In this document: piece by piece, positions 26,286 to 36,091 of the stretch
How positions within the stretch are numbered: position 1 is the first letter of the stretch
Layout: each line of letters begins with the position of its first letter
Assembly (NCBI GenBank): GCA_028702495.1
Contig: JAQVOS010000008.1
Location: forward strand, 1-38,504
DNA length: 38,504 bases
Source: Bacilli bacterium
GTDB lineage: Bacteria > Bacillota_I > Bacilli_A > ML615J-28 > CAG-698
Reading direction: 5' to 3'
Position numbers and translations under genes: made by a program
Notes under the pieces: generated by a model
Database searches by the model: none
What the model was told of the DNA's origin: nothing
Seen by the model: the letters and a program-made list of their open reading frames with translations, nothing else

Positions 26286-27452
26286 TTATTTGGTTAACAT
26301 GACACGTTCATTATGGAACATTCGTGTTAATATGAATGAAAGAATCGATGCCAAGATGATATTTGAAACAAGCATCAAAATAAATTGAAGTGTATTCACT
26401 TCAAAAGTGAATATTTGGGTCAATATTTGCACAGAGTTGAAGATAGGAATGCAATATAAGATATTTTCTTTCACAGCAGAACTTGAAAACATTGAAGTTA
26501 GTCCAATAAACATTGAAATCAAATACACAGGCAATACAATCATGGATGCTTCCTTAATGTTTTTAGCAAGCGCCGATAAATTAGATACTAATCCAATGAT
26601 GACGAGAACCGTGACGATCAATACGATGAATACTAGAATGTATTCACGAAAACCATAAATGTTGGTATTTGCTGTTACTCCCATTAATTTTGGTAAAGAG
26701 AGAATGATTCCAATGAAACTAGATATGGCACTAAGACTTGCTAAGATAGATAAGGAAAAGATTTTTCCCAACGCGATATGACTACGATTCGTAGGTGTAA
26801 TTAGTAATGTTGAAATGGTTCCTCTTTCCTTTTCTCCAGCAATAGACTCAGGGCCTAAAGACATCGCTCCTTGGAAAAGGAAAGTGATAATCAAAAAAGG
26901 TAACATCATAGCCATGACTGATCCGATAATTTGACTTTCATCAACGATGATCTCTTCTTCAGCAGTAAAAATATCTGTATCCCCAAATTTGTCCAAAATG
27001 AGTTGGTTCTCATAAATGGCCAAACTGGAACTAAAAACATTGTACGTTATAAGCGATTTGTTTTCACCCGAATTATAATAATAAACGACATTGGGTTTAT
27101 CACCATTTTGGATGTCTGCATCAAATGTACTTGGAAAGATGATAATAAAATCAATATCACCACTCTTTAGCATCTCTTGTGTGGCTGTAATGTCTTCTAA
27201 AGGACGGTATTCAGCCTCAAATGCTAAACCATCATCATCTAAGATCGCTTGAAAGCCTGTAGGAATGTTTTCTACATATACAATTGGAATGACATCCTCA
27301 TCTTCTGTCTGAAGATTTTGAAGCGCGGATCCCATGAAGGAATACATCACAAATATCATAAGTCCAGGAAATAAGAAGGTCATCAACACGAGTTTTTTAT
27401 CTTTAAAAACACGGTCGAGCTCTTTTTTCATAATTGTTAGGATGGTTTTCAT
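26286..27452 (-). CDS. ABC-2 type permease (NatB-like)
   Basis: 388 aa; MKTILTIMKKELDRVFKDKKLVLMTFLFPGLMIFVMY; GPESIAGEKERGTISTLLITPTNRSHIALGKI. Confidence 0.88.
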   Translation of the reverse strand: MKTILTIMKKELDRVFKDKKLVLMTFLFPGLMIFVMYSFMGSALQNLQTEDEDVIPIVYVENIPTGFQAILDDDGLAFEAEYRPLEDITATQEMLKSGDIDFIIIFPSTFDADIQNGDKPNVVYYYNSGENKSLITYNVFSSSLAIYENQLILDKFGDTDIFTAEEEIIVDESQIIGSVMAMMLPFLIITFLFQGAMSLGPESIAGEKERGTISTLLITPTNRSHIALGKIFSLSILASLSAISSFIGIILSLPKLMGVTANTNIYGFREYILVFIVLIVTVLVIIGLVSNLSALAKNIKEASMIVLPVYLISMFIGLTSMFSSSAVKENILYCIPIFNSVQILTQIFTFEVNTLQFILMLVSNIILASILSFILTRMFHNERVMLTK

Positions 27453-28246
27453 AAGACTTCACCCACTTTGCTAGCATATAAATCAAAGAAGACATCTTCA
27501 AGACTTTTCACTTGACACATTTCATGAATTGGAAGATCTTGCACCATTTTCCCATCAATGATAATTCCAACACGATCACACACTTTTTCAATCAATGAAA
27601 AGATATGGGTAGAAACAATAATACATTTTCCTTGCTTTTTAAGATCTAGAAGAAAATCAGTGACAACTTTTGCAGTGAGAACATCTAGGCCATTCGTTGG
27701 TTCATCGAAAACAATGACATGCGGATCGTGTGCCATTGAAATTGCAAGAGATGCTTTTTGCTTCATCCCTGTCGATAACTCTCCAACTTTGATTTCTTGG
27801 AAATCTTTGATGCCAAACTTGTTAAATAAAAACTCTTTTCGAGTGGCTTGTACATCTTTCGGAATTTGGTGTAAGTCGCTATAAAAATCAAATAAATAAC
27901 TTGGAGTGAAAAATTCCTCTAGTTTTAATTCGCTTGTTAAAAAGCCAACACATTTTCTAACTTCATTAGCATCTTTTTTAACATCCCAGCCACATACTTG
28001 AATACTTCCGGCTTCCGGAGCAATCAAGGTGGCAATCATTCTTAGGGTGGTTGTTTTTCCAGCACCATTAGAACCTAACAGTCCATAAATTTCTCCATCA
28101 TAAGCACTAAAACTTAGTCCATCGACCGCATCTTTGATCTTCTCTTTGTTGCGATTGATGATTTGTTGTTTTCTTGATATGGTGAAAGTTTTTGTGATAT
28201 TTTTTACTTGCAATACGGCTTCCATATGTTTACCTTCAATCATCAA
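27449..28246 (-). CDS. ABC transporter ATP-binding protein (NatA-like)
   Basis: GLLGSNGAGKTTTLRMIATLI (Walker A), VGELSTGMKQKASLAISMAHDPHVIVFDEPTNGLD; ATGA overlap with the permease gene. Confidence 0.92.
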   Translation of the reverse strand: MMIEGKHMEAVLQVKNITKTFTISRKQQIINRNKEKIKDAVDGLSFSAYDGEIYGLLGSNGAGKTTTLRMIATLIAPEAGSIQVCGWDVKKDANEVRKCVGFLTSELKLEEFFTPSYLFDFYSDLHQIPKDVQATRKEFLFNKFGIKDFQEIKVGELSTGMKQKASLAISMAHDPHVIVFDEPTNGLDVLTAKVVTDFLLDLKKQGKCIIVSTHIFSLIEKVCDRVGIIIDGKMVQDLPIHEMCQVKSLEDVFFDLYASKVGEVL

Positions 28247-28280
28247 TGATTGAAATCTCCTCTCTTATAATTACTGGATG

Positions 28281-28309
28281 ATTTTATCATAATCGACACT
28301 TTATTTCAA
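28281..28309 (-). promoter_or_regulatory. SigA-type promoter for the natAB-like operon: TTGAAA-N17-TAAAAT
   Basis: Hexamers at 28304-28309 and 28281-28286 on the minus strand. Confidence 0.6.
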
Positions 28310-28407
28310 GTGTTTTTGAAAAAATCATGAAAATAAATGAATGTAGTATCATGACAATTTTAATTCATTCATCATCTTATTGCATTAAGATGACTCTCTT
28401 ATTATAT

Positions 28408-28446
28408 AAAAGACGTCCTATAAAGTGGAAAATAGGACGTCTTTTA
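28408..28446. terminator. Terminator hairpin
   Basis: AAAAGACGTCCTAT...ATAGGACGTCTTTT. Confidence 0.8.
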
Positions 28447-29124
28447 TTTCTTTGTGGTATTTCTCACATTTTGTATCATACCAATAATCATATTCTTGAA
28501 AAAAAGTAATAACAAGTCAATGACTAAGAAGAATAGTCCATACAATAAGGGTTCGACTGCTAAGGTAACAGTCCCCTCTTCGAGTCCTTGACTATTGACA
28601 TAAGCTTGGTTAATGAAGGCATAAATCATCACCACGCCATACACTTCAATAAAAGCAATGGGAATATTGATTAGTAGAGTCCATATCTTTTTGCTCGATA
28701 CTGGAACCATGGCGTATTTATGATACTCTTTTTTATCAGATTCAAAATGTAGGAAAGCAGGGGTGACTAAAAAGTCAATGATGAGCCCTGTTGCAAGAGC
28801 GGTAATTAAAATCAAGTTTTCCATACTTGATATATAATAACCTAATCCCCAAAAGAAGAAAAAGCAAATCGCACCAGCTGTCCAGTATTTAACAAAGAAA
28901 GCTTTAATCCATGTTGGAATTTTTGATAATTTATCAATTTTATAAGGATCAATCGCAGGTTTGTCTTTGGTTTTAGATTGTGATTCTTCTTCTGTTTCTT
29001 TTAACGCACTTGCAAGTTCACGAACCGCTTCTTGCTTTAGTTCATAGTATTCTAAAATCTTATCATCATTAGCCTGATTCTTTTTAGGGGGTGTCTTTGT
29101 TTTTTTCATGTGATAACTCAGCAT
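28444..29124 (-). CDS. Conserved-looking membrane protein of unknown function
   Basis: 226 aa; charged N-terminus then several TM segments; start overlaps the stop region of the upstream gene. Confidence 0.6.
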   Translation of the reverse strand: MLSYHMKKTKTPPKKNQANDDKILEYYELKQEAVRELASALKETEEESQSKTKDKPAIDPYKIDKLSKIPTWIKAFFVKYWTAGAICFFFFWGLGYYISSMENLILITALATGLIIDFLVTPAFLHFESDKKEYHKYAMVPVSSKKIWTLLINIPIAFIEVYGVVMIYAFINQAYVNSQGLEEGTVTLAVEPLLYGLFFLVIDLLLLFFKNMIIGMIQNVRNTTKK

Positions 29125-29735
29125 TACACTTCATCAGAAATGTCAATCTTATCGATTTTTGTTTCTTCAATAGCAATTGATGTATCAATCTTTAATAATG
29201 CTTTATGATACAATGGTTTCAAAGCTAATAGAAGGATGCAAATGCAAAGTAGAACGATATGAACAATGCACATTGTGCTACAAACGTTAACAAAAGACCG
29301 AGCAGGGGTAATTTCAATTGGATTTGGCTTTAAAACGGTTCCGTAACGAATGAAATAATGAAATAGTATCTGACATCCGATAGATATCACTAACATAGCG
29401 TAAACAAGAATAATCGAAACTGTTTTTGGTTTTTCGCGTCGAGGATATGCTAATATATACGTAATGATGGATAAAAATGAACAAAGTACAACAACGAAAT
29501 TACAGAATCCCATTCCTGGTTCATTAATAAGAGCTATAGTGTTTGAAAAAGAAGTCAATCGAAGATTAAAGACAAGACAAGTAATGCATAGCATAATAAG
29601 CGGAATATAATTGGGTTGTCTTTTTAACATGACAATTCTTTTTCGAAGCCATTCATTTTTTACTTTCATATTATCACCACTTGTGAATTGCTTGGGTTGT
29701 TTCTTTATCAAAAAAGTGTAATTTTTCTTCATCAA
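29124..29735 (-). CDS. Multi-pass membrane protein of unknown function
   Basis: 203 aa ORF with about five TM segments; likely start at an internal Met (MKVKNEWLRKR). Confidence 0.55.
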   Translation of the reverse strand: MMKKNYTFLIKKQPKQFTSGDNMKVKNEWLRKRIVMLKRQPNYIPLIMLCITCLVFNLRLTSFSNTIALINEPGMGFCNFVVVLCSFLSIITYILAYPRREKPKTVSIILVYAMLVISIGCQILFHYFIRYGTVLKPNPIEITPARSFVNVCSTMCIVHIVLLCICILLLALKPLYHKALLKIDTSIAIEETKIDKIDISDEV

Positions 29736-30105
29736 AATGAATTTGAATATGATCTTTTTCGCAATAATTTGTCCAACTTTTGAATTTGCAAATCATTTTC
29801 TTTCCATTGACATCTCCATGGACTAAAGAGTTTTGTCCAAGATTTTCGTTGATATTTACGGTAAAAGGAATCGATCCTCCCTCATAAATATCCTCGGGTC
29901 TAATACCCATAACAATAGTTTTCCCAATATAAGAACGAAGTAATTGACGATTGCTCTCATTTAGAGGAAGTTTGAAGTATTCATTTTCAACAAAGCCATC
30001 TTTTACGACGGTATCAATCAAATTCATGGGAGGTAGTCCTATGAAATTTGCAACAAAAAGATTAGCTGGTTGATCATAATTTTTTTGATTTGTAAAGTAT
30101 TTCAT
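29674..30105 (-). pseudogene. C-terminal (TOBE-side) remnant of a MsmK/UgpC-type sugar ABC transporter ATPase
   Basis: TNQKNYDQPANLFVANFIGLPPMNLIDT...RSYIGKTIVMGIRPEDIYEGG...ENLGQNSLVHGDVNGKKM matches the region after the ABC domain; Walker A, signature and Walker B are absent. Confidence 0.75.
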
Positions 30106-30220
30106 GAATTTTCTTTTTTTATGAAGAAAAACAAATAAAGTTTTACATTCCATGATAAACATTGAAGGATAAGGTCATGATGAACAAAGGTTTTGAAAAT
30201 AATCACTTCGTTAACAAAAA

Positions 30221-30251
30221 AAGCATCCTACCATTGATTCGTAGAATGCTT
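30221..30251 (-). terminator. Terminator of the MacB-like gene
   Basis: GCATTCTAC...GTAGGATGC followed by TTTTTTTG on the minus strand. Confidence 0.7.
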
Positions 30252-30266
30252 ATATTGATGATCATA

Positions 30267-33179
30267 TTAACGGTCGCGAATGGCATCGATGGGTCTTTTT
30301 CGAGCAATTCTTGCAACAGGAATTGCACTGGATACCAACCCAACAAAAACTGATATGGCTAACATTAAGAAAATTTGACGAAAACCAAAGGTAAGAATCG
30401 TAATCAAGATTCCATAATTATATCGGAATTGATAATTAATAAAGATAACCGTACCAGCAACTGCTATTAGTGCGATGGAAAAATTGATAAGGGATATAAT
30501 CATAGCTTCTTTGGTGAATATACCAACCACGTCTAGTCCTCTCGCCCCAATGGCCCGCAATATTCCAATTTCCTTTTTCTTATAAGATACACTGGTTGAG
30601 ATATAGTTCAGTAACAATAGTGCTGAAAATACAGCAAAGACGATTCCAATATATACAAATACACCAGCGAGCCCTTCCACTAATACATTTATTTGTTCAA
30701 TTGTGGTGGTTATTTCGTTTTGATATTTGTATATAACTCCATCCTCATGGTAATGATTGTTGACTAATTTTTTGATAAGATCACGATTATTGACATCAAT
30801 TGAGGATATGAGTGAACGATAGAGGCCTGGCTCCCCAAAATTGAAACTGTTATAATATTCATCCTGTAGTACCAACACATTGATTTGATGATTGTTCACA
30901 TCTTCATTGGTAATAATTCCGATAACTCGAATTTCCTGTTCAGGAATGATTTGATCGGAGGACCAAGAGTAGTATGTTTGTGTTAGAGGGAATGGCTCAA
31001 AATTTGTAAAGAATGATGTTTTAACTTCTTGAGATAATTCTTGGTAACTTTTTCCATAACTATGTGCTGGGGAATATTCACTATAATAGATGGTTGCAAA
31101 CAACTGTTGATACATTTCAATGTCTTCCGCATCCCAAGTAGCATTAGCGGGAATGTCTTCATATTCGGAAATTAGTTTTAGACCTTGTTCGATGGTATTA
31201 AGATCAAGAGTACTAACAAAATTCGCAATGTGCGAATATAACAATTCTTGATAGGTTGTAATGGCATCAGCATTTAGTGAAGCAAAAAGCATCTCCGAAA
31301 TAAAAACATCATGTACTTGAACGTTGGTTTCATTCATGTTTTTAAAGTAAGTTAAGTCTTCGCTTGAATATTTACTGAACTTATTCACATACTCTGGATA
31401 GCCATATTTATTCTCATTTGAATCACTTTGCAAGTTTATCATACCTTCTGATTCGGATATATAAACACCATACTCTTTCACATTTCGCTTGAGGTAACCT
31501 TGATTGACATAGAGTAAATTGTGTTGACTATAGTCAAGAATGGTATAAAATTCATACATTAGTAAAGAGTTAAGGATATCACTTGCACCTTGGATTTCTT
31601 TTAATGGTTCAAACCGTTCTGTATCAAAATTTGTATCAACAATTCCGACGATGGTAAATTGAGTTGTTTCATTGAATACGATTTTTTTACCCAGCAGGTC
31701 ATCATAATCTTGAATTTGAACTTTTTTGTTTGTGGAGTCTTTGAAGCTCAGTTTTTGAAAGATGTCATAACTATACTTTGTAATGGCCACCTCTGAATCA
31801 TTCGCTGGGAGTCTACTATCCCCTAATAAGGTCATTTCATAGGAGGTGATATCATTTGCTGACAACTCACTCATACCATTAAATTTGGATGAATAAAAAA
31901 TCATTTCTTCATAGTCTAATGTATCATATAGGTGTTGTGTATAATCTAGTTCATAATTTCTATCATAATAAACTGGTTTGAAATCTAGTTCTGGATACAA
32001 TTCACTAAGTATAATTAGATCATTTTTAGAATGGCTCATATTGGTGTAATTCACCCAATTATCATAAGAAATAGCTTTTGCTTTGGTTAAACTAACATAA
32101 TTCACATTCGAATCAATGATTGATTGTGTGGTGGCGGTGTATTTATTATAACTACTCATTGTATCTGCTAATCCAAACATGGCGAACGATATTGCTGATA
32201 AAATAATTGCAAATATTAACCGTACTGTCTTGTGTTTGAGTGAACTTGCACCAATTTTAAGGGATGATTTGAATGGTAACTTTGACTTAATCGGTTGATA
32301 GGGTTCTGTTGATTTTTCAAGTTTCTCATGGTTGGTAGGAACAAATCGACCCATGTGTGATTTTTTGCGAATCATCGCTGTTTTTTCTGTCGATTTTAAA
32401 TACTCATTGATGACTTTTACGTCTTCTTCAGTCAACGTATATCCTTGCTTAATTTCGATGGCTTCTTCGCTAATGACAAGAGATTGATCTTCTTCTTCAT
32501 TAACTTTCTCTTTTGTAACGTCACTAATAATATATCCATCTTTGAATTCGATGATTCTTGAGGCATATGTTTCAGCAAATTCACGATCATGAGATACAAC
32601 AATCACCAATCGGCTTTTGGATAGTTTTTCTAGCGTTTCTAAAACTTGTTTTCCTGTTACCGAATCAAGAGCACCCGTTGGTTCATCTGCCATAATTATT
32701 TCCGGGTCTTTTACAAGGGCACGCGCAATGGCAACGCGTTGTTTTTGGCCTACAGACAATTCGTTGGGTTTTCTTCGACCATAATTATCCAAATCAACAG
32801 CAGTTAAAATTTCACTAATCTTCTCACTTGTCGCTTTTTTTCCTTGTAATTCCAAAGCAAGTCCAATGTTTTGAGCAACTGTGAATTCATCAAGTAAATT
32901 ATATTCTTGGAAGATGAAGCCAATCATTGTATTTCGATAAGAATCAAAATCACTTTGTTTGAAATCTTTGGTTGCTTTATCCTTCACTATTAAATTGCCT
33001 TCATTATATTGATCTAACCCACCCACTACATTTAAAAATGTTGATTTACCGGCCCCAGATTTACCAAGAATAAAAACCATTCCTGTTTTTTCAAGTACTA
33101 AATTAACTTTATTGAGAGCATAAACCATTTCGCTCTTTTTAGGTTTGTAAACTCTACTGATTCCCTTTAGTTCAATCAT
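30267..33179 (-). CDS. ABC exporter: ATPase fused to FtsX/MacB-like permease
   Basis: 970 aa; [54 protein letters not shown]-terminal FtsX block [22 protein letters not shown]...[17 protein letters not shown]. Confidence 0.93.
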   Translation of the reverse strand: MIELKGISRVYKPKKSEMVYALNKVNLVLEKTGMVFILGKSGAGKSTFLNVVGGLDQYNEGNLIVKDKATKDFKQSDFDSYRNTMIGFIFQEYNLLDEFTVAQNIGLALELQGKKATSEKISEILTAVDLDNYGRRKPNELSVGQKQRVAIARALVKDPEIIMADEPTGALDSVTGKQVLETLEKLSKSRLVIVVSHDREFAETYASRIIEFKDGYIISDVTKEKVNEEEDQSLVISEEAIEIKQGYTLTEEDVKVINEYLKSTEKTAMIRKKSHMGRFVPTNHEKLEKSTEPYQPIKSKLPFKSSLKIGASSLKHKTVRLIFAIILSAISFAMFGLADTMSSYNKYTATTQSIIDSNVNYVSLTKAKAISYDNWVNYTNMSHSKNDLIILSELYPELDFKPVYYDRNYELDYTQHLYDTLDYEEMIFYSSKFNGMSELSANDITSYEMTLLGDSRLPANDSEVAITKYSYDIFQKLSFKDSTNKKVQIQDYDDLLGKKIVFNETTQFTIVGIVDTNFDTERFEPLKEIQGASDILNSLLMYEFYTILDYSQHNLLYVNQGYLKRNVKEYGVYISESEGMINLQSDSNENKYGYPEYVNKFSKYSSEDLTYFKNMNETNVQVHDVFISEMLFASLNADAITTYQELLYSHIANFVSTLDLNTIEQGLKLISEYEDIPANATWDAEDIEMYQQLFATIYYSEYSPAHSYGKSYQELSQEVKTSFFTNFEPFPLTQTYYSWSSDQIIPEQEIRVIGIITNEDVNNHQINVLVLQDEYYNSFNFGEPGLYRSLISSIDVNNRDLIKKLVNNHYHEDGVIYKYQNEITTTIEQINVLVEGLAGVFVYIGIVFAVFSALLLLNYISTSVSYKKKEIGILRAIGARGLDVVGIFTKEAMIISLINFSIALIAVAGTVIFINYQFRYNYGILITILTFGFRQIFLMLAISVFVGLVSSAIPVARIARKRPIDAIRDR

Positions 33180-33523
33180 ATGAATACCTCATTAAATAAT
33201 TATGATAACTTATTATATAACAAACTTGCATATATATAAAGACTTTATTCTAATAATATGACGATGGCTTTTCAGTAAATGTTTTTTTTATAATCTCCAC
33301 AAAAAGCCCTTTTTACTATTTCAATGTTTACAGTGTTAATAAATAGAAGCAACTTATAAAATCGCTTTATTAAAGCATATATATTTATTAATTATCACAT
33401 CATGCATAGCTATCTTGTTTTTTGTACTTATTATATATATAAAACACACAACAAAAAAAAAGTTTTTGATTTTCTTACAAACCAAAAACCCAATTATGTA
33501 TTTATATTTAAAAAAAATAATAA

Positions 33524-34666
33524 TTAATATGAATATTCCATTGGAGTTTGAAATTCTGATTTATGTCCAGCAAAATCAACTGCTACTACTTGCAAACGAT
33601 AAATTATTTTTGGAAAAAGACCTTTAATTATGAAACTATTTACAGGTGAAGTTCCATGTAAAACATCATTAATATATATTTCATAGTACTCTATTTCATA
33701 GTCATCCTCAGGAATATCCCAATATATCAAGGATTTATATATACTTTGCCCCTTATAGATTGTTTGAATAGGTTTTGGTACTTCTACGTCAATGTAAGGG
33801 TAGTCGCGTTGATAATATCTTACATAATCAATCTCAAATCTTGTCGGAAAAGATACTTCATCAATATTAGTCATACCTCCAAACTCGCTAATTGCTAAGT
33901 TAAGAACCATATGAAATTTTTGATCAAATGGCCAAGGAGAACTATAGTTCACATTTTGTTCATTACTAGCAGTATATGTATAAGTAGCTAAAGGTTCTTC
34001 ATCCACAAACAAATTTATTCTTCCGGGTTCCCAAATCATTTCATAATTGTGGAACGCTTCTACAGTATCGGATAATATTAAATTACCGCCAATGTGATTA
34101 TTCTTAATCCAATTATACTTAGATGTGTGAAAATATCCATGAACTTTATATGTGTCCCAACCAAAATATTCAGCAATGTCTATTTCACCACTATGTGGCC
34201 AATTACCGTATATATTTTCAGTAGGAAGCATCCAAATACCCGGCCAGTTTGCAGCCCCTAAAGGCATTTTTGCACGAACGATTGCACGACCATACAACCA
34301 ATCTCCTTTATCTTTACTGTTCATCCTTCCGGATGTAAAATTTCTAGGGCTCATTACTTCTTTTCTTGCTTCAATAATTAATTTACCGTCTTCAACAAAT
34401 ATATTATTGGGTGAATAGTATTGTAATTCACCATTAGTATCACCATTAGGCCAATATGAATCTTCCATATTCCACTTATCTAAATCTACTAACTCCCCAT
34501 CAAACTCATCACACCATATTGGTATCCAATCATCGCCCATTTCTGCGTCTTGATGACAATCATCACATGGGATTAGTGTTCTTTCTTTAATGATAGTTTT
34601 GCTTTCGCAACCGAACAACATACAAAAAACCATAATCATTAAACAAACTGATAGTACTTTCTTCAT
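33524..34666 (-). CDS. GH16 family beta-glucanase (laminarinase-like) lipoprotein with C-terminal FN3-like segment
   Basis: Lipobox MLFGC; WCDEFDGELVDLDKWNME; catalytic motif GEIDIAEYFG; FEIDYVRYYQ; C-terminal YEIYINDVLHGTSPVNSFIIKGLFPKIIYRLQVVAVDFAGHKS. Confidence 0.9.
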   Translation of the reverse strand: MKKVLSVCLMIMVFCMLFGCESKTIIKERTLIPCDDCHQDAEMGDDWIPIWCDEFDGELVDLDKWNMEDSYWPNGDTNGELQYYSPNNIFVEDGKLIIEARKEVMSPRNFTSGRMNSKDKGDWLYGRAIVRAKMPLGAANWPGIWMLPTENIYGNWPHSGEIDIAEYFGWDTYKVHGYFHTSKYNWIKNNHIGGNLILSDTVEAFHNYEMIWEPGRINLFVDEEPLATYTYTASNEQNVNYSSPWPFDQKFHMVLNLAISEFGGMTNIDEVSFPTRFEIDYVRYYQRDYPYIDVEVPKPIQTIYKGQSIYKSLIYWDIPEDDYEIEYYEIYINDVLHGTSPVNSFIIKGLFPKIIYRLQVVAVDFAGHKSEFQTPMEYSY

Positions 34667-35001
34667 AATTCATTCTCCTAATTAAATATCTAATTTATAC
34701 TGATAGGTGACGATAATAATTAAAGTAAGTAACTCAATAACAATTGAACAGAATAATTAACAAATACTTAGGCAATTACTTTTACATGATCAAAAGTGGT
34801 TAACATTTTATAGTTGATTTATTATAGGTCTATTATTGATAATCTCAAGGTTGCATCAAAAATCACACTTAAGCTTATTAATATACGAATGTAACTGTAT
34901 ATTTACAACATAATTATATCACAAATTTATATTTATGATTAATAACCAGTAGTTTATTGCTTGATAAATCTTAGCATTGTTAAATGCATACTAGACTATT
35001 A

Positions 35002-35069
35002 TGCAAAACGAAAAAAGGAGATTTTTCTATTTTCGCAACAAAAAAGGTTTGAAAACACTGTATCAAACC
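35002..35069. repeat. Dispersed direct repeat copy 1, containing hairpin GGTTTGA...TCAAACC
   Basis: Shares an exact 43-bp core CTATTTTCGCAACAAAAAAGGTTTGAAAACACTGTATCAAACC with 37953-37995. Confidence 0.9.
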
Positions 35070-35109
35070 AATTGTGCTAATATGTGTTAGGACTACCATT
35101 TTAATACAA

Positions 35110-35182
35110 TTCGTACCCCTGCATTATTTTTTCGTACCCCTATCAAAAAAGTTCGTACCCCCTTTCAAAAAGTTCGTACCCC
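35110..35182. repeat. Four TTCGTACCCC repeats at exact 21-bp period
   Basis: Copies start at 35110, 35131, 35152 and 35173. Confidence 0.95.
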
Positions 35183-35254
35183 TTTTCGCATAGAAAAAAG
35201 AGATACTTTATGTACCTCCTTAAAAAAGCCCTTTAAAAGTCGGAAGGGTTAATC

Positions 35255-35317
35255 ATTTTCGATTCCAAACTATTGGATGGCTTTTTAGTCTTACTCCAAA
35301 CTATTGGAAAGACCCGT
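35255..35317 (-). repeat. 63-bp inverted repeat, right copy
   Basis: Reverse complement acgggtctttccaatagtttggagtaagactaaaaagccatccaatagtttggaatcgaaaat aligns gaplessly to 25956-26018. Confidence 0.9.
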
Positions 35318-35357
35318 ACTGTGTGTAGCGGTTCGCATAATAATATTTGTTGATTGA

Positions 35358-35472
35358 TTGCTACGGCGAGTTCAAGAGAGAAAGCATCGCCTTTTATCGT
35401 CAAAAGGCACCTGTTTGGGATAACCCAAACCCTTATCGAAGTGATATTATAGAGTTTGTTGCAAAAGATTAA
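35358..35472 (+). pseudogene. C-terminal fragment of an unidentified protein
   Basis: Open translation YLLIDCYGEFKRESIAFYRQKAPVWDNPNPYRSDIIEFVAKD* preceded by an in-frame stop; protein-like composition but no start. Confidence 0.35.
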
Positions 35473-35866
35473 TTAAGTTTCTAACATCTTTTGAGCCCAA
35501 ATAATGAAAATTTTTCTCATAATATAAACAATTAATCGCTTCATCATGTACAACCAAATGAACAAATATATTACCATTAGACCAATAATTATCTTTTAGT
35601 TCGATATTTGTGGTCATTATAAGCATAATAATTAATGGCTTATTATTGTTTAATTGCTTATTAAGCACCTCCACTTCGGGCAATAAATCTTCCCCCCTTA
35701 AAAAAGATATATCAGTAAAAGTAACAAGAATTGTTGGTACTAAAAAGCATTTTGGCTTGATGATTAATACTTTCTTAAAGGTGCTTGAGCTATATTGTAT
35801 TGATTCAATCTCATATTTATTCCGTTGAATTAAGCATATGAATTTTTCTAGCTGATTTTCAGTCAA
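35447..35866 (-). CDS. Hypothetical protein; positional candidate RHS-associated immunity protein
   Basis: 139 aa, same strand and downstream of the RHS C-terminal ORF; no recognised domain. Confidence 0.45.
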   Translation of the reverse strand: MTENQLEKFICLIQRNKYEIESIQYSSSTFKKVLIIKPKCFLVPTILVTFTDISFLRGEDLLPEVEVLNKQLNNNKPLIIMLIMTTNIELKDNYWSNGNIFVHLVVHDEAINCLYYEKNFHYLGSKDVRNLINLLQQTL

Positions 35867-35877
35867 ATTGGTACCCC

Positions 35878-36081
35878 CTATTTTGGAAAAATGTCAAAAT
35901 AATAATTTGCAATTCTTAAGCTAATACCAATAACTATAATAATTAGACAAACAATAGCTATTACTATTATTATATCGATTATTCTTCCTTTGAAATATCT
36001 GTTAATATATGTTCCAAGACCAAAATAAGCTATCAAAGCCCCGACGACTAAAGCTAGAGCAATAGCAATAAATTGTTTCAT
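35878..36081 (-). CDS. Small two-TM membrane protein
   Basis: 67 aa, two hydrophobic segments; RBS-like AGGAGGAATAAA upstream. Confidence 0.5.
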   Translation of the reverse strand: MKQFIAIALALVVGALIAYFGLGTYINRYFKGRIIDIIIVIAIVCLIIIVIGISLRIANYYFDIFPK

Positions 36082-36091
36082 TTTATTCCTC

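Noticed and set aside
27449-30105. Alternative genetic code (UGA = Trp)
   Set aside because: Tryptophans in the recognised ORFs read as TGG under the standard code and full-length proteins are obtained. UGA stops appear rare (e.g. ATGA at the natA-like/natB-like overlap, TGA TAA after the UgpC remnant), which fits a stop under low GC.
25956-35317. A complete, currently mobile 9.4-kb transposon
   Set aside because: No transposase is present between the repeats and I see no target-site duplication at the outer edges; kept only as a bracketed-segment observation.
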